64,000 nt of DNA from Branchiostoma belcheri (GCF_001625305.1 NW_017803047.1:77403-141402), one strand, 5' to 3'; counted from the stretch's first letter, positions 41,654 to 52,021 are shown. The notes: generated by a model from the letters alone, not told the origin. Numbers and translations: made by a program.

Positions 41654-44600
41654 GTAAAGAACCCGTCTTCACGGCGGTCTGTCACTACGGTATTCTTTCC
41701 CATTGCTAAGGGGGTTCGAAAACGTATCGGGTTACAAGACGCAAGTTTGGCCTGTTTTGGACTGCCCGTAAAACACTTGAAAATAAGCAAATAGTATTGA
41801 AGGATAAATTCCGTCAAAATAAAATGAAACTGTCGTCTTTACGTAGGTTTAGTGTTAGTTGTTTACGTTAAATTACTAATTTTTTAAAAAATCTCTTTCC
41901 GAAAGACGATTTGTTTTGGGATTTGGAGCGCCTGTCCGAGACAGTCCGAGTCATGTTTTTAGGCAAACTCCATTTAGGATTGGCTACGTATATTACCCAA
42001 AATCCCCGATTTTTATATTTTTCGACGACTAGTAATAAGATCAAAAATCGTGTCTTAGGACTATTTTAATTTCTGATTTTAAGTATGTTTTTGTCGACGT
42101 AAATGTGAAAAAACGGCATTATTTTTTGACATTTTTCGCACTCGATTGCTCATAATTCAAAATCAAGGTCATTTTCCAAAAATGCCTAAGACACGATTCT
42201 GGACAAACCCATTACGGTCATTTTGAGCCATTAATGAGATATGTTGGACTCTTCATGCTTCCAATCTTTAAAGAGTTTTGCACGCATGTCATACGGCATG
42301 AATATGAGCAGTGTTTATATAGGCTGGCGAGTACAAGCATTGCGATCTTCAAGGTCACCCACGATAACGGCAGTAGCTTCGTTTCATGTTCCAGCCCACT
42401 ACAAAATAATGAAGGCAGACGTGTAGTTGTCCAGGAAATGGTTTATATTTGTTAAAGGTGGATTTTTTTCTGTTAGGAGGTACACATGTAAAAAGGCGCC
42501 GGAAGACCCAGGTTTACTGTAAATGACCGCGAGTGACCCCATTTCGAACACCGTTCTATTCGAATTACGTCATATCGAACATGGTTCGGGTTTTACTGCA
42601 GGTGGGGAGATCTGGGCCCAATTTTGACCACCGTGCTCTGGATTTTTGGTACAATCAGGAAAAAAGAGAAAGAGTATATGATCACTTACTGACTATTGCA
42701 TACTTTGCTGTATGGGTGTATTTGATAACAACAAGAAATCCCTTTAATCTTTATACGGTATGGGTCAAGGCCCTTGTGTGCCCAGAACTGTGCCCGGTCA
42801 GGCACTGTTCGGGACAGACCCCGCGTGTCCCAGAATGTAGATTTGCCCCAGGCACGGTTTGGGACACACGCCGTTCAGAGAACTCATGCTTTCGTCAGTG
42901 GGATATTGCTTTGGAGGGTAAGGTGATAAATTAGATGTTTAAAGATCCATTTACAGATTTTCGAGGTATCCTGTTCGAAAGAAAAGCGACGAACACAAAA
43001 GGTCCACTGCAGTGACGTAGGGAACGCTATGAGGTCCAGATTTTTAATTTTGTCTTCCCAACGGTGACCTGCCTACCAAAAATCATGAACATCGAACCAT
43101 GCCTTCAGGAGTTATGCCGCCTAGTTAGCCTCTACCAGGCACCGCGGATCGCCCGTGGCTCGCAAATTGGAGCTTCTATGGCCCTGGATCTTTTCTGGTA
43201 TACTATCCCTTTATTTCGGCCAATTTCTACTATTTTTTCAGCGATCCGCGGTGCCTGGTAGAGGCTATCCCACACCATGTATAGCGAGGCGATTTCATAG
43301 CCGTCTAGACGAAGGCAACTATTTGACGATTAGGCGAAGACAAACACCTTATATTCCTGTATGAATTTTTCTCTTTCTGTCAGGTGCCACACCCATGCGG
43401 CAGCCTGAGCCTTATTGGCAATCACGTGCGGACGCCGCTGCAAAAATACCCAACCCTATGTATCCTTCCAATGCAGGTAAATCAGCTACAGAGGTTATAA
43501 TTTCTATATCGTTTTTTTTTACTAGTAGTGTTGATTTTCCACAGATGAATTTTATTCATTTGTCTCAGGCACCACAACCATGCTGCAGCCTCAGTCAAAG
43601 CGATCACGTGGTGACGCCGCTGCCAAAATGCCCAACCCTATATACGACTCCAATGCAGGTAAACTGATGATGGTATTTGCTTCATTTTTGCATCTTCTAC
43701 CTTCTATTAAACGCCTCAAATTATCCACGGATGGTCTCATTTAAATTTCAGCTGTTTTTTTTCTATTCTTTAGGCGCCACACGTATGCGGCAGCCCCTGC
43801 CGTATCGGCGATCACTTTGGAACGCCGCTGCGAAAATGTTCAACCCTATGTACGCCTTTAGCTCAGGTAAATCGTTTATATTCCCTATCTTGTTAGTTTT
43901 GTATGTTTAAGGCCCAATATTTTTCACAAGTGACTTTATAACATCTTTGTTTTTTTCGCCCAGCCGACTCACCCTTGGACCAACCCAAGACTGATTACCA
44001 GGCACTTCCGAAGGACGATGAAAACAAACCCGAAGCCACGTACGCCACCATACCAGGTAAAACGTTTGAAGTTTCTTTCATTTCTTGTATCGCGTTTTTG
44101 TTATTGCTTTGTTATTGCAACCTCACTAAAGCTGAGTGATTATTTTAAGTAGTTACCGTGATTGGCATGTGATACATTTCGCGCACTTGAGTAGGTTTTT
44201 GTTGAGAACGATCTAAAAAGGTTTGTTAAGATATTTTCACAGTAAGGCCATTTTGATTTGATTATATGGATGACATCCTCAGGGAGCCCCAAAACTGATG
44301 CGCGCGTGCGAATAAAAAAAAGTTTTGCAAAAAAAAAGTTCTTTTCATTATGAAATCTACGTGGTCATGAGGGTTGAGCAAATGGCACAGAATATGGTTT
44401 GGCGAATAATCTAGTCTTCAAGTTCATTTCTTTACAATTTCGTCTTTTTTCGTTTGATTTTGGCATTCTACGACATTGGTATAGTTTTTATTAATTTTTT
44501 TTTGTAACTTATGGTATATTTTTGCTCATTTTGCAACTGTTTTGTACGAATTACAGTATGGTGGAAAACTTTTTTTTTTTTGGAAACGGCCGAAAATTCA

Positions 44601-47597
44601 TGCGCGCGCGGATGTCATCCATATAATCAAATCAACATGGCCTAATGTATCAAAAACATTTTTTTCTTCCAGACGACCCACCCATGGACCGACCTCAGAC
44701 TGATAACCAGGTACATACGAATGACGATGAAAACACACCCGAGAACGTCTACATACCAGGTAAACGTTTTCAGTTTCTCTCTATTCTTGCATTGTGTTTT
44801 CTTTTCATTGCGTTGTGATTGTAATCTCATTAAAGTTGAGGGTTTATCTTAAGCAGTTACCTTGATTGGTATGTAATAGCATTCGCGTACTTTGGTAGGC
44901 TTTTGTTGAGAACTTTATTAAATATATATTCTTTATAAAATAGGTTGTCGAGAATACGCCACATTTTCGTGATGTACCAATTCAAAAGTATTATTAAGCA
45001 AGAAAGAAACCACTGTAAACATGCAGATCCGAGTAACTTTTTCTTTCCCTTTTAATGCTAAAGTCACATTTCCAAACCAGGGCCCGGCCGGGCAGTTTCA
45101 ATCAATAAAAATCATACCAAAAATATTCGCAAATTGTTACGATAAATCGTTTATAGCCAGTTTTTGTTTGTTTCGTATGTTAAAGGCCCATTTTGTTTTT
45201 ACAAATGACTGTATTACATTTTACAGCCGAACCGCCCATGAACAAACCCCAGACTGATTACCAGGCACGTGCGAACGGCGATGAAAACACACCTGACGCC
45301 GTGCAAGCCTCAAAACCAGGTAAAACGTTTATACTTTGCGAAAGTAATCAAATAATTTAATTCCATTGCTTTCCTTAATGGAACTTTAATACATATAGCA
45401 TATGTAATGTATGGCGTGTGGAACATTAACAGGCACTAATGATGAAACTAAGCGTCTGATTTGCACAATCAATACGATAATGTTTTTCCAAGTGGTGAAT
45501 TATTTCATACTCATGCCTCGTTCATTTATTTGAACTGAGCATCACCATGCGCAAATGTTGATGTAAAAATTACCTGAGCGGAGGATGTTTTTCCTGCCAG
45601 ATCCGGGTGGAGCAAGCCGCCACTGAAGTGTCTGTAGCTTCCTCCGCGCCCGCCGCACCTGCCTGGCCGCCGGCATCGCCGTGCTGCTGAGCCTAGGCGC
45701 CGTGGGATTCGCCCCTCCGACGTTCAGCAACAAACAGGTAACAGTCTTGTACCTAAACCTGTTTTTCTGTATCTTATTTGTTTTTTTTTAGCAGGATGCA
45801 AGAAACAGTTTTCTGCAGTTTTTCTCCAAGTTTGATTCTTACGTTCGGTAATCTGACGTGGGTAAATACGCTTGTAGGAAATATCTCAACTGTCGACAAC
45901 TGTGAAGCGCGACCAAAACGACTTGCGCCAACTGTTCGCCACTGTTGACGCCTTGAAGCGCGACCAAAACGCCTTGAAGTGCGACCAAGGCGACATGCGC
46001 CGACTCTCTGCCGCTGTTGACGCCTTGACACGCGACCTGGACAACGAGCAAAACCGAACCGACGCCTTGAAGCGCGACTTAAACGCCTCGAAGTGCGACC
46101 AAGGCGACATACGCCGACTGCCTGCCGCTGTTGACGCCTTGACACGCGACTTGGACAACGATCGCAGCCGAACCGACGCCTTGGTGAAGCGTCTTAACGA
46201 CATTGAAAAGACTTTACGTAGCTGTTATGTTTGCTCTTGATCTTGGTCAGTTTGCCAACATCTTCCAACATCGTTTGTTTACAAGCATGTTATGCGTGTG
46301 TGTGTGGGGGGGGTCGCCTCTAGAAAACAGGGTTTATCTGTGTCATATTGAATATTTGTTATTAAATACAGCCCTGAGAGTATATAATTATTATTTATAT
46401 TAATTGCTGATAAAGGATATATTGGGTGTATGTTATGATTTCTAACATGACCCATCCTTGGCCTGATGCTGATACAAAACTTGTTTCCCAGCATCTTGTC
46501 CTGAAGGTTACACAATGTGGCGTGAAATCTGCTACAAGGCCTTCGACACACGCAAGAACTTCAGCGAAGCGGCCGCGGCCTGTCGTGCAGACGGCGGTAC
46601 CCTCGCCATGCCCCGAGACGCGGACACCAACGCCTTCCTCATCTCCCTGTACAAGTCCGTGAGCAACGATTGGCCCCTCTGGTTCGGTCCGCACGATCAG
46701 CGCAAAGACGGAATGTTTGAGTGGATGGACGGGTCTGCACTTGGGTCGTACAGCCCCTGGGCTCCGGGACAACCGGACAGCTATGAGGGCGACGAAGATT
46801 GCACCATGTATTCTCCATCCCTTAAAGACAAGTGGAACGACGTGACCTGCCACATTCGGATTAACTTCATATGCCAGGCTATTCCAGGTACTAACTGTAT
46901 CCGCACTGTTTCCTTAAACCCTTCCATACAGCTACAAACTCTCAGACCTAGAACTGTTCGATTTACTAAGAGCTCGATCTACTTTATGACAAAGTTATTG
47001 AACAATGTGAAAGTTTAAATATACCGGATGTTATAACGGCTGAACTGTTTTTATAGTACTGTTGAAATCGTATTTCATATGTATATACAGTATTTGTAAG
47101 GCTGAATTGATTTTGAATTGTACGAAGTCGTCAATTCAGCCATTTTGGCTGCCACAGACCTTTGTTTGTTTATGTGTTTATGTAAATAAACCAGTCATCA
47201 TCATCATCAGTAATTTATAAACACAGCACAGCTTAAAACCCTTGTCCTGCTGACATTCCTGGCACAATATTTTTCAATAATTTCATGTCTTAATTAGATC
47301 ATAGACCCCCGATTTTTTTGCCCTGTAGTGGCATAGTTACTTCTGCATTCGTTGCGTTTCGCTGCGGTGTGATGCGTTGCACGAGAAATACCCCCAAATC
47401 GTACCCATACAGGGTGCTATATAGATGGTACTGTATGTGCAGAAAAATATATGTTGCGCTCAGCAGGACAAGGGTTAAGTACCCATCAGAATAAGCGGCA
47501 GATCATCATCGCTCCTGTAACAAACCAAGTCTTTGCTAAATCATTCCACAGCTCATCCCTGATAATTCTGACCTTTTTTTTTTCAGAACGTCCATAG
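41428..47597 (+). CDS. C-type lectin-like type II receptor, 11 exons
   Basis: Exons with GT/AG borders and matching phases: 41428-41653, 43384-43476, 43569-43658, 43774-43866, 43964-44056, 44673-44759, 45227-45319, 45601-45737, 45878-46217, 46492-46887, 47587-47597 (stop TAG). There is no signal peptide. The N-terminal half (about 270 residues) is hydrophilic and presumably cytoplasmic, then one membrane segment, a coiled-coil stalk and a C-terminal lectin domain: a type II surface receptor. Internal exons 2-7 are short and all phase 1-1, the arrangement that allows exon duplication and skipping. Exon 8 carries an in-frame TGA (45624-45626), so this allele may encode only a truncated protein unless exon 8 is spliced differently. 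The ligand is unknown; QPD suggests galactose-type sugars. Confidence 0.8.
43128..43265. mobile_element. MITE with 24-bp perfect TIRs, TA target
   Basis: 43128-43151 (starting GCCTCTACCAGGCACC) is the exact complement of 43242-43265. TA lies on both sides (43126-43127, 43266-43267). 138 bp, no coding capacity, in intron 1 of the lectin gene. The GCCT-type start and TA flanks resemble the MITE at 22140-22233. Confidence 0.85.
43384..43866 (+). CDS. Lectin receptor exons 2-4 (NPxY repeat exons)
   Basis: Three exons of 93, 90 and 93 nt (43384-43476, 43569-43658, 43774-43866) encode paralogous 30-31-residue units: GATPMRQPEPYW...AKIPNPMYPSNA, GTTTMLQPQSKR...AKMPNPIYDSNA and GATRMRQPLPYR...AKMFNPMYAFSS. 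Each ends in an NPxY motif, a known binding site for PTB domains and endocytic adaptors in other proteins. All are phase 1-1, so they can be added or skipped without frame loss. They must have arisen by tandem exon duplication. Confidence 0.8.
43964..45319 (+). CDS. Lectin receptor exons 5-7 (second repeat family)
   Basis: Exons 43964-44056, 44673-44759 and 45227-45319 encode ADSPLDQPKTDYQALPKDDE, DDPPMDRPQTDNQVHTNDDE and AEPPMNKPQTDYQARANGDE units, with ends EATYATIP, ENVYIP and DAVQASKP. They share PxxxPxTDxQ...DDEN(T/K)PE and phase 1-1. Tyrosines (TDYQ, TYATI) are kept in some copies. A second round of exon duplication is implied. Introns hold a MITE (44246-44642). Confidence 0.75.
44246..44642. 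mobile_element. Harbinger-like MITE, TAA target
   Basis: The ends are GGCCATTTTGATTTGATT... and, inverted, GGCCATGTTGATTTGATT..., about 33 bp of near-perfect inverted repeat with TATATGGATGACATCC. TAA flanks both sides (44243-44245, 44643-44645). A 3-bp TWA duplication and GGCC start suit PIF/Harbinger. It is 397 bp and lies in the intron between lectin exons 5 and 6, ending about 30 bp before exon 6. Confidence 0.8.
45601..45737 (+). CDS. Lectin receptor exon 8 (membrane segment, in-frame TGA)
   Basis: Exon borders CCTGCCAG and GTAACAG and phases 1 to 0 fit the neighbours. The frame reads DPGGASRH, TGA (45624-45626), then SVCSFLRARRTCLAAGIAVL, LSLGAVGFAPPTFSNKQ. The hydrophobic run LAAGIAVLLSLGAVGFA preceded by Arg residues is a typical type II membrane anchor. 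No other acceptor within the exon gives an open phase. A CGA to TGA change at a CpG would explain the stop; a sequencing error is also possible. Confidence 0.7.
45878..46217 (+). CDS. Lectin receptor exon 9 (coiled-coil stalk)
   Basis: Phase 0 to 1. A 113-residue Asp/Arg/Leu-rich segment, EISQLSTTVKRDQNDLRQLF onward, has heptad-like leucine spacing typical of an extracellular trimer-forming stalk. A 38-residue direct repeat is present: DALKRDQNALKCDQGDMRRL at 45947 and DALKRDLNASKCDQGDIRRL at 46061, 114 nt apart. Each repeat has one cysteine (KCDQGD) that could form inter-chain disulfides. Confidence 0.75.
46492..46887 (+). CDS. Lectin receptor exon 10 (C-type lectin-like domain)
   Basis: Encodes a full long-form domain, from CPEGYTMWREICYKAFDTRK through CRADGGTLAMPRDADTNAFL, LWFGPHDQRKDGMFEWMDGS, PWAPGQPDSYEGDEDCTMYS and DKWNDVTCHIRINFICQA. 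Six cysteines are in the standard order. The calcium site 2 motifs are QPD (galactose-type rather than EPN) and WND, both intact, so calcium-dependent sugar binding is plausible. The whole domain lies on one exon, phase 1-1; the last exon then adds only ERP and a stop. Confidence 0.92.
47095..47215 (+). mobile_element. CR1-like LINE 3' tail in lectin intron 10
   Basis: Ends TGTAAATAAACCAG followed by (TCA)n, the poly(A) signal plus short-repeat end of CR1/L2-type elements. No coding part. Confidence 0.45.
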
Positions 47598-47604
47598 GCG
47601 ACGA

Positions 47605-48240
47605 GCGGGAGTTCCATCACTGCCATGGAAGTAGACGCTGTGCCAATAGAACATTCATATTTTATTGCTTTTATGACTTTTACCATTATTGTTGCTTATT
47701 GAAAGAATCAAATCAAGTTTACTTGTTGGTAAAAATTGACAACACTCGAATCAAGTGAATTTGGGAGACAAGTTAAGCAAGTCTTCAGAAATGGTCTGTC
47801 ACAACAGTAGACGATGTGCCAATAAAACATTTGGAGTTTTATTACTTGTTATTACTTATTTAGACAAGGCACACAATGTCCTTCTGATGGCAGAATCATA
47901 TCAAGTTTACTTGATAAAAATGAGGGCAACATTCAGATGTAAGTTTTCCTGAATATTTCGAAAGTAGCAGGTTTAGGAATGGTGATTCTGTGGTAGAAGT
48001 TGACAGCTTACCAATATAACATGCACAGTTTTATTACTTATTATTACTTCTTTAAACAAGGTATGCAATGTTCTTCTGATGGCCGAATCATATCACATTT
48101 ACTTGGAAAAAAAACTAGCAACACTCGAATTGAGTGAAATTTGGGAAGACAACACCTGGAACAAGTAAAAAAAAATGATGGTTCTGTCATGGAAGGAAAG
48201 GCTTACGGTGCCAATATAACGTGTTATTAGTAAGAAGCAT
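47605..48240 (+). repeat. ~190-bp tandem repeats in the lectin 3' region
   Basis: Three to four diverged units begin around 47629, 47809, 47997 and 48185, each with a TGCCAATAxAACAT block, TTTTATTACTT, a TCTGATGGC...AATCATATCA block and an ACACTCGAAT...GTGAA block. Each unit carries a form of the poly(A) signal (AATAGA, AATAAA, AATATA), so the gene's poly(A) region appears to be tandemly duplicated. The canonical AATAAA at 47820-47825 is the likely site in use. Confidence 0.7.
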
Positions 48241-48354
48241 CTAAGTCTAGGATTGAAGCACCAGCATGTAAAAGAACTTCATTGTAAATCAATGACGTTA
48301 GAAGATTTGTAAATGTCATGTTATATGGATATTTGACGGAGCTATTGAAGAATC

Positions 48355-48790
48355 TGTGACATATGAACATGCCTGTAACGATGTAACAGTTTAATAGCAC
48401 TGTAAAAATCAAGACTGTAACAATGTAACAGTTTAATACCGCTGTAACAATCAAGACTGTAACAATGTAACAGTTTAATACCGCTGTAACACTCAAGACT
48501 GAAACAATATAGCAGTTTATTACCACTGAAACAATCAAGCCTGTAACGATGTAACAGTTAATACCGCTGTAACAATCAAGACTGTAACAATGTAACAGTT
48601 TAAAACCGCTGTAACACTCAAGACTGAAACAATATAGCAGTTTATTACCACTGTAACAATCAAGTCTGTAACGATGTAACAGTTTAATACCACTGTAAAA
48701 ATCAAGCCTGTAACAATGTAACAGTTTAATACCGCTGTAACACTCAAGACTGTAACAATGTAACAGTTTGTTACCACTGTTAAATCTGCT
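48355..48790 (+). repeat. ~42-bp minisatellite
   Basis: About ten units of CTGTAACAATGTAACAG plus TTTAATACCGCTGTAACA-type sequence. Because 42 is a multiple of three, both strands stay open, but the frames are not genes. Confidence 0.9.
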
Positions 48791-49064
48791 GTCCGTAATT
48801 GAGACTATTAAGATTGGTGATTGCTACAATAAAAAAGAACTATTATGGTTCAATGCGCCTCTGTAGTTTTTGAACTGTGTTTTAGTGAGACAGGATGTTT
48901 GTGTGTCAGATGATGCCTGTGTGTTAGTGAGACAGGATGTTTGTGTGTCCTCTCCACGCAGATATTATTGTAGCCCTGAATGAATAATGAAAAATAATGA
49001 AATGGAAAAAAAGGAACTAAATTTTTTTATAGGTTTAATACCGGTATGTTATTTTTAGTAAATG

Positions 49065-49140
<76 letters not shown>

Positions 49141-49352
49141 GTTACTCATTACTCAACGAGGTAAACACAAATACACACACACACATCCACACACACATTG
49201 CACTCACGCACATAATGCACACAGACACACACATACACACAGACTCACACACACAGACTCACACACACACACACACATTGCATACATTGTATACACGCAC
49301 ATTACGCACACTTACACACACATTACGCACATACACACACATCAAGCACACA
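49065..49352 (+). repeat. (CA)n microsatellite, interrupted
   Basis: A pure (AC)n run at about 49068-49134 is followed by ACAC-rich sequence to 49352. Confidence 0.95.
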
Positions 49353-49433
49353 TAATATGTTGAAGGAAGGGGTTTAGGGTTAGGATTAAGGGGTTTAGGG
49401 TTAGGATGAGACACAGTTCCAATAACGTAAATT

Positions 49434-49525
49434 TGCCCCTGGCACTTGGTTCTGGTACGACTCGGGATCGAACCTGGGTCTCCCGGTTCACAGTCCAATG
49501 ATCTACCACTACGCCACCCGACGTA
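49434..49525 (-). mobile_element. tRNA-derived SINE head
   Basis: The minus strand has an A-box-like GGTGGCGTAGTGG, spacing, and a B-box GGTTCGATCCC. Stem pairing is too poor for a functional tRNA, so a tRNA-derived SINE is more likely. Downstream on the minus strand it runs into AACCCTAAACCCC-type repeats (49373-49405). Confidence 0.5.
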
Positions 49526-49744
49526 CTACGTATAGTAGTGCTGTATCACTCTCTCTCACTCTCCCATAGCTTAGTCAGTACTGTATACACTACTTACACA
49601 CTACACAGTATCCAGTATTTGATATACTACTTAATATAATTGATATCTAAATGTCAGAAAAATAATACATTGTAAAATCATTGTTGTGGTACTTTTTTTT
49701 CTTTAGAAGTTAAACATGATTAGATCTTGCTTCAACATTCTACT

Positions 49745-49842
49745 TATATTGTCTTACATGGTGCAGCCAAAAAAAATTGTGCACCCAATGTTTAAGGAAG
49801 CCAGTGCACCTATTCCCAAAAATTAATTTCGAGCCCTGACAC
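49745..49842 (+). repeat. Dispersed repeat (GTGCACC...CGAGCCCTG)
   Basis: GTGCACCCAATxTTT...CAGTGCACCTATT, CCAAAAATTAATT and CGAGCCCTG recur at 50468-50552, which is the right half of a larger MITE-like element. Confidence 0.7.
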
Positions 49843-50164
49843 ACGTGCATGGAGGATAGTTCTGAACCCTGTCGGTATAGAATGGTTTATTGTTATTATG
49901 CGATGCAAACTCATCGCAGCTTATTAGCTGACTTGCAAGTTCACATGTACATAAAAGTTTGCAAACGGCGAACAGGTGACAATACATATTTAAAAGATGC
50001 AATACATATTTAAAAGACGCAGTGCATATTTAAAAATATACAATTACATATTTAACAGATACCAATTAATCATCAAAGATACCAATTAATAATCTAAATG
50101 CCTCAATTATCTAAATGTCATCGTATGTTTGTTGACATCAATGCAGAATGTGTGGTTGCACTTT

Positions 50165-50229
50165 CAATTCAAAGAGATTTCAATGCAGCAGGAAAGTTAC
50201 ACTGGTCACATTTGAAGGGTTTCTCCTAC
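50165..50229 (-). pseudogene. Detached zinc-finger repeat (finger 15 remnant)
   Basis: Minus strand reads GEKPFKCDQCNFPAALKSL followed by a stop. It is the continuation of the finger array at 50603-51963, now separated by the insertion 50230-50552. Confidence 0.6.
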
Positions 50230-50552
50230 AGGGCTTGAAATACTGGGTGCATGTGCACCTTAGTGTACCTAAATCTGGATCTGTGCACCCATTTTTTTTT
50301 CCTGTGGGTGCACCAGTGCATCCAAAATTTTTGTAGGTTTATGTATATCAAGGTGTATAGTTGTAAACATGCAGCATACGTTTAACATCTAAGTGTCAGA
50401 AAATAATAGAATTATTCATGATTCTTGTACTACTTTTCTTTAGAAATGAAACATTTTTTTTTAATATTGTGCACCCAATTTTTTTTGTGCACACATTTTT
50501 TTTAGGTTGGGTGCACCAGTGCACCTATTGCCAAAAATTAATTCCGAGCCCT
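50230..50552. mobile_element. MITE-like element with CAGGGCTYG ends
   Basis: Starts CAGGGCTTGAAAT and ends with the inverse of CAGGGCTCGGAAT; both arms go on to GTGCACxxxxGTGCACC-type sequence. 323 bp, no coding capacity. It interrupts the zinc-finger array between degenerate finger 14 and finger 15. No exact target duplication was found. Confidence 0.6.
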
Positions 50553-50602
50553 GTCCTATTCGATCGTGTGTTGTGGCAATATGTGTGATTAGGATACACC
50601 TG

Positions 50603-51963
50603 TCAGCAGTCCTGTACCCACTGTCCGCACATGTAGGATTTGTCTTCAGTGTGTCTAGCCTTATGTCGGTTCAAACTACATTTCTGAGAAGCAAAAAAGT
50701 TACACTGGTCACATTTGTATGGTTTCTCACCCGTATGTCTTCTCATATGCACGGTTAGCCGATTCTTGTCAGCCGCCCTGTATCCACACTCCTCACACAT
50801 GTAGGGTTTGTCTCCTCCGGTATGTTTAGTCATGTGACGGACTAAAGCACATTTCTGTGTAGCAGAATAGTCACACTGGTCACATTTGTAGGGTTTTTCA
50901 CCAGTGTGTGTTCTCATGTGTACAGTTAGATGAGACCTGTTGACCGCCCTGTGCCCGCACTCCCCGCACATGTAGGGTTTGTCGTGGTGGGCCATATGGT
51001 GGGTCAAATCACGCTTCTGATTGCCACAAAAGTTGCACTGGTCACACTTGTACGGTCCCTTAACTGTATGTTTTCTCATATGTACAGTTAGGTAAGACTG
51101 GTAAACCGTTTGGAATCCACACTCTCCACACATGTAGGGTTTTCCCCGGTGTGTTTAGTCATATGTTTGTCTAAATTGCTTTTCCGTGTGGCAGAATAGT
51201 CGCACTGGTCACACTTATAAGGTTTCTCATCTGTGTGTTTTTTCAAATGTACTGATAGGCTACGCCTGTAAGCTGCCCTGTATCCACACTCCCCACACAT
51301 GAATGGTTTTTCTCCGGTGTGTTTAGACATGTGTTTCTCGAGATCACTTTTCTGTGCAGCAGAATAGTCACACTGGTCACATTTGTAGGGTTTCCGACCT
51401 GTATGCTTTCTCATATGACGTGATAGGGTAGACCTGTCAGCCGTCCTGTATCCACACTCCCCGCACATGTAGGGTTTGTCTCCGGTGTGTTTAGCCATGT
51501 GTACGTCTAAAGTCCCTTTCTGTGCCGCAGCATAGTCACACTGGCCACACTTGTAGGGTTTCTCTCCTGTATGTCTTCTCATGTGTACAGCTAGGTTAGA
51601 AGTGTCAGCCGTCCTGTATTTACACTCCCCGCACATGTAGGGTTTAACTCCGGTGTGTTTAGCCATGTGTATGTCTAAATTGATTTTATGTGCAGTAGAA
51701 TAGTCACAGAGGTCACATTTGTAACGTTTGTCCACAGTACCTTTCACCATAGGCCCGTCCGTCTGCTCTGTTTGACTCTGTACGGGAGGATAGACAGAGT
51801 TTACCCAGTTAACCCCGTGCGTTTCCTCCGATAGAATGTCCTTTTCCTTGTCCTGCTGTCCTCCCGTGTCTGTTGTCGAGTCCTCGCTGCTGCTTGTCTC
51901 GTTCCCAGGGTGCACAGTTGGCAGCTTGTCCAAAGGAATCTCACTGCTTCTCCGGTCCATCAT
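50603..51963 (-). CDS. C2H2 zinc-finger protein, frameshifted
   Basis: Exon 2 starts after acceptor TTCCAG (51969), with ATG ATG at 51963. A Ser/Thr/Asp-rich N-terminus of about 95 residues (RSSEIPLDKLPTVHPGNETS) precedes fingers of two alternating types, YKCDQCDYSA...HxxKHTG and YMCGECGYRA...HxxxHTG, with TGEKPY linkers. Seven fingers lie in the first frame. A missing A in an A-run near 51145 shifts into a second frame with six more intact fingers. Finger 14 (YMCGQ) loses frame near 50628 and a stop follows at 50603. Role: probable sequence-specific nuclear DNA binder. A non-coding exon lies at 52494-52640. The frameshift may be a sequencing error. Confidence 0.85.
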
Positions 51964-52021
51964 AATTTTCTGGAAGCAAGGATAAAATCTCTCAAATTGA
52001 AGCGTCGACAACGTTTACATA

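Noticed and set aside
46395-46853. Minus-strand ORF opposite the lectin domain
   Set aside because: Shadow frame of exon 10; the plus strand encodes a complete lectin-like domain.
48227-48777. Minus-strand ORFs of NCYIVTVL repeats
   Set aside because: Frames kept open by the 42-bp minisatellite, not by coding selection.
49046-49363. Plus-strand ORFs of Thr/His repeats
   Set aside because: Product of the (CA)n microsatellite; no splice or start context.
49434-49525. Functional tRNA gene on the minus strand
   Set aside because: A and B boxes are present but acceptor and T stems do not pair well; a SINE is more likely.
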